DNA from: an uncultured Lachnoanaerobaculum sp. | GTDB lineage: Bacteria; Bacillota; Clostridia; Lachnospirales; Lachnospiraceae | Direction of reading: 5' to 3' | Assembly (NCBI GenBank): GCA_938041725.1 | Contig: CALISX010000199.1 | Coordinates: 1-5,974, forward strand | DNA: 5,974 bases | In this document: positions 5,353 to 5,974 of the stretch, piece after piece | How the letters are laid out: every line of letters starts with the position of its first letter | Position numbering within the stretch: position 1 is the stretch's first letter | The notes under the pieces: model-generated | Seen by the model: only the letters and a program-made list of their open reading frames with translations | What the model was told of the DNA's origin: nothing | Database searches by the model: none | Program-made: the position numbers and the translations under genes

Positions 5353-5400
5353 GGAGCAGTTTTGCTCCTGCCCGGTTTTACCGGGGCTTTGCGTTTGTTT
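5353..5400 (+). terminator. Tandem hairpins between regulator and transporter gene, weak terminator candidate
   Basis: GGAGCA-gttt-TGCTCC (5353-5368) is followed directly by GCCCGG / CCGGGGC (5370-5387, one bulge) with a tttta loop, then a broken T-rich run (tttgcgtttgttt). It could partly end the regulator transcript or protect the start of the transporter mRNA. The 117-bp gap has no convincing separate promoter that leaves room for a normal leader, so read-through from the regulator is plausible. Confidence 0.45.
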
Positions 5401-5448
5401 ATATGGTTCGCTTTGGCGGATCATCACTATACCAAAAGGAGAAGTTGT

Positions 5449-5974
5449 ATGAAGAAAAATCTTGTGTTGCTTTGTGGTTTGGCAGCCTCTGTGGGACTGT
5501 TAACAGCCTGTGGTTCCGGTTCCGGCGGACAATCCCAGCCGGCTGCTTCCGATGGTTCCCAGACAGAGACAACGGCGAAGGCCCAAGGAGGAGACGGAGC
5601 CAAGGGAAAGGTGTATTATTTGAATTTTAAGCCGGAGCAGGATGGAGACTGGCAGAATCTGGCCAAGAAGTACACCGAGGAAACCGGGGTGCCGGTGACT
5701 GTGGTAACGGCTGCCTCGGGCACCTATGAGCCCACTTTGATGGCGGAGATCAGCAAAAGCGAGGCCCCCACTTTGTTCCAGGTAAACGGCCCCGTGGGAC
5801 TGAAGAACTGGCAGGATTACTGCTATGATTTAGATGATGCCGCTATCCTCAAGGAGCTGACCAGCGACTCCTATGCCCTGAAGGGAGATGACGGCAAAAT
5901 CAAGGGTGTGGGCTATGTAATCGAAACCTATGGCATTATTACCAACAAGACCTTGCTGGAGAAGGCAGGATATA
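5449..5974 (+). CDS. ABC-transporter extracellular substrate-binding lipoprotein, probably for sugars (3' end outside window)
   Basis: 175 codons are present and the family usually has about 400-450 residues, so the C-terminal half or more is missing. The start ATG 5449 has AAAGGAG a suitable distance upstream. The N-terminus is a lipoprotein signal: MKKN, a hydrophobic stretch, then the lipobox LTAC with Cys21 as the lipidated residue, followed by a Gly/Ser/Gln/Thr-rich linker to about residue 50. The mature domain starts with KVYYLNFKPEQDGDWQNLAK, then YTEETGVPVTVVTAASGTYE and APTLFQVNGP, in the style of family-1 carbohydrate-binding proteins. It should be anchored to the outer membrane face and deliver substrate to a permease whose genes would follow. 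The LacI-type regulator upstream supports a sugar or oligosaccharide substrate, but the exact ligand cannot be read from sequence. Confidence 0.9.
   Translation, partial: MKKNLVLLCGLAASVGLLTACGSGSGGQSQPAASDGSQTETTAKAQGGDGAKGKVYYLNFKPEQDGDWQNLAKKYTEETGVPVTVVTAASGTYEPTLMAEISKSEAPTLFQVNGPVGLKNWQDYCYDLDDAAILKELTSDSYALKGDDGKIKGVGYVIETYGIITNKTLLEKAGY

Noticed and set aside
5400..5445. Separate promoter for the binding-protein gene (TATACC at about 5428)
   Set aside because: The matching -35 is poor and the transcription start would fall inside or next to the ribosome-binding site.

Overview
The window looks like chromosomal DNA of a Gram-positive Clostridia member, probably Lachnospiraceae (Clostridium cluster XIVa). 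This is inferred from strong purine-rich Shine-Dalgarno sites, near-consensus sigma-A promoters, a tRNA gene without an encoded CCA end, a short low-charge lipoprotein signal, and the character of the proteins. No database search was possible, so the taxon is an inference.

Layout. Positions 3-1256 (+) hold the C-terminal 417 residues of the SbcC nuclease-complex ATPase. It converges on a minus-strand cyclopropane-fatty-acyl-phospholipid synthase gene (cfa, 1417-2580), with a long imperfect hairpin between the two. Upstream of cfa lies a self-contained minus-strand tRNA-Pro(GGG) unit: promoter 2899-2927, tRNA 2789-2862, terminator 2757-2783. A GNAT N-acetyltransferase follows on the plus strand (3308-3817). 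Last comes a sugar-uptake type locus: a LacI-family regulator (4273-5331) with a clear promoter and a perfect 28-bp operator-like palindrome, then the 5' part of an ABC-transporter substrate-binding lipoprotein (5449 to the window end).

The least ordinary content is between the genes. The gaps at 2581-2756, 2863-3307 and 3818-4272 carry copies of one structured repeat family. A core module occurs three times (2603-2705, 3102-3198, 4153-4236), and a second 'tail' module occurs twice (3237-3293, 3882-3929). All copies run in the same orientation. One copy folds into a ~100-bp near-palindrome directly in front of the cfa ribosome-binding site, one sits in the leader of the GNAT gene, and one sits in the long leader of the lacI-type gene. 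Around them are further perfect hairpins. I read this as a non-coding, palindromic intergenic repeat (REP/MITE-like, or a transcribed RNA element) rather than a coding system. I could not match it to a named family.

Functionally the genes are unconnected housekeeping or accessory functions (DNA repair, membrane lipid modification, tRNA, small-molecule or protein acetylation), except for the regulator plus binding protein, which probably form the start of a substrate-induced sugar ABC import operon running beyond the window. No phage, CRISPR, intact insertion sequence or defence locus is visible.
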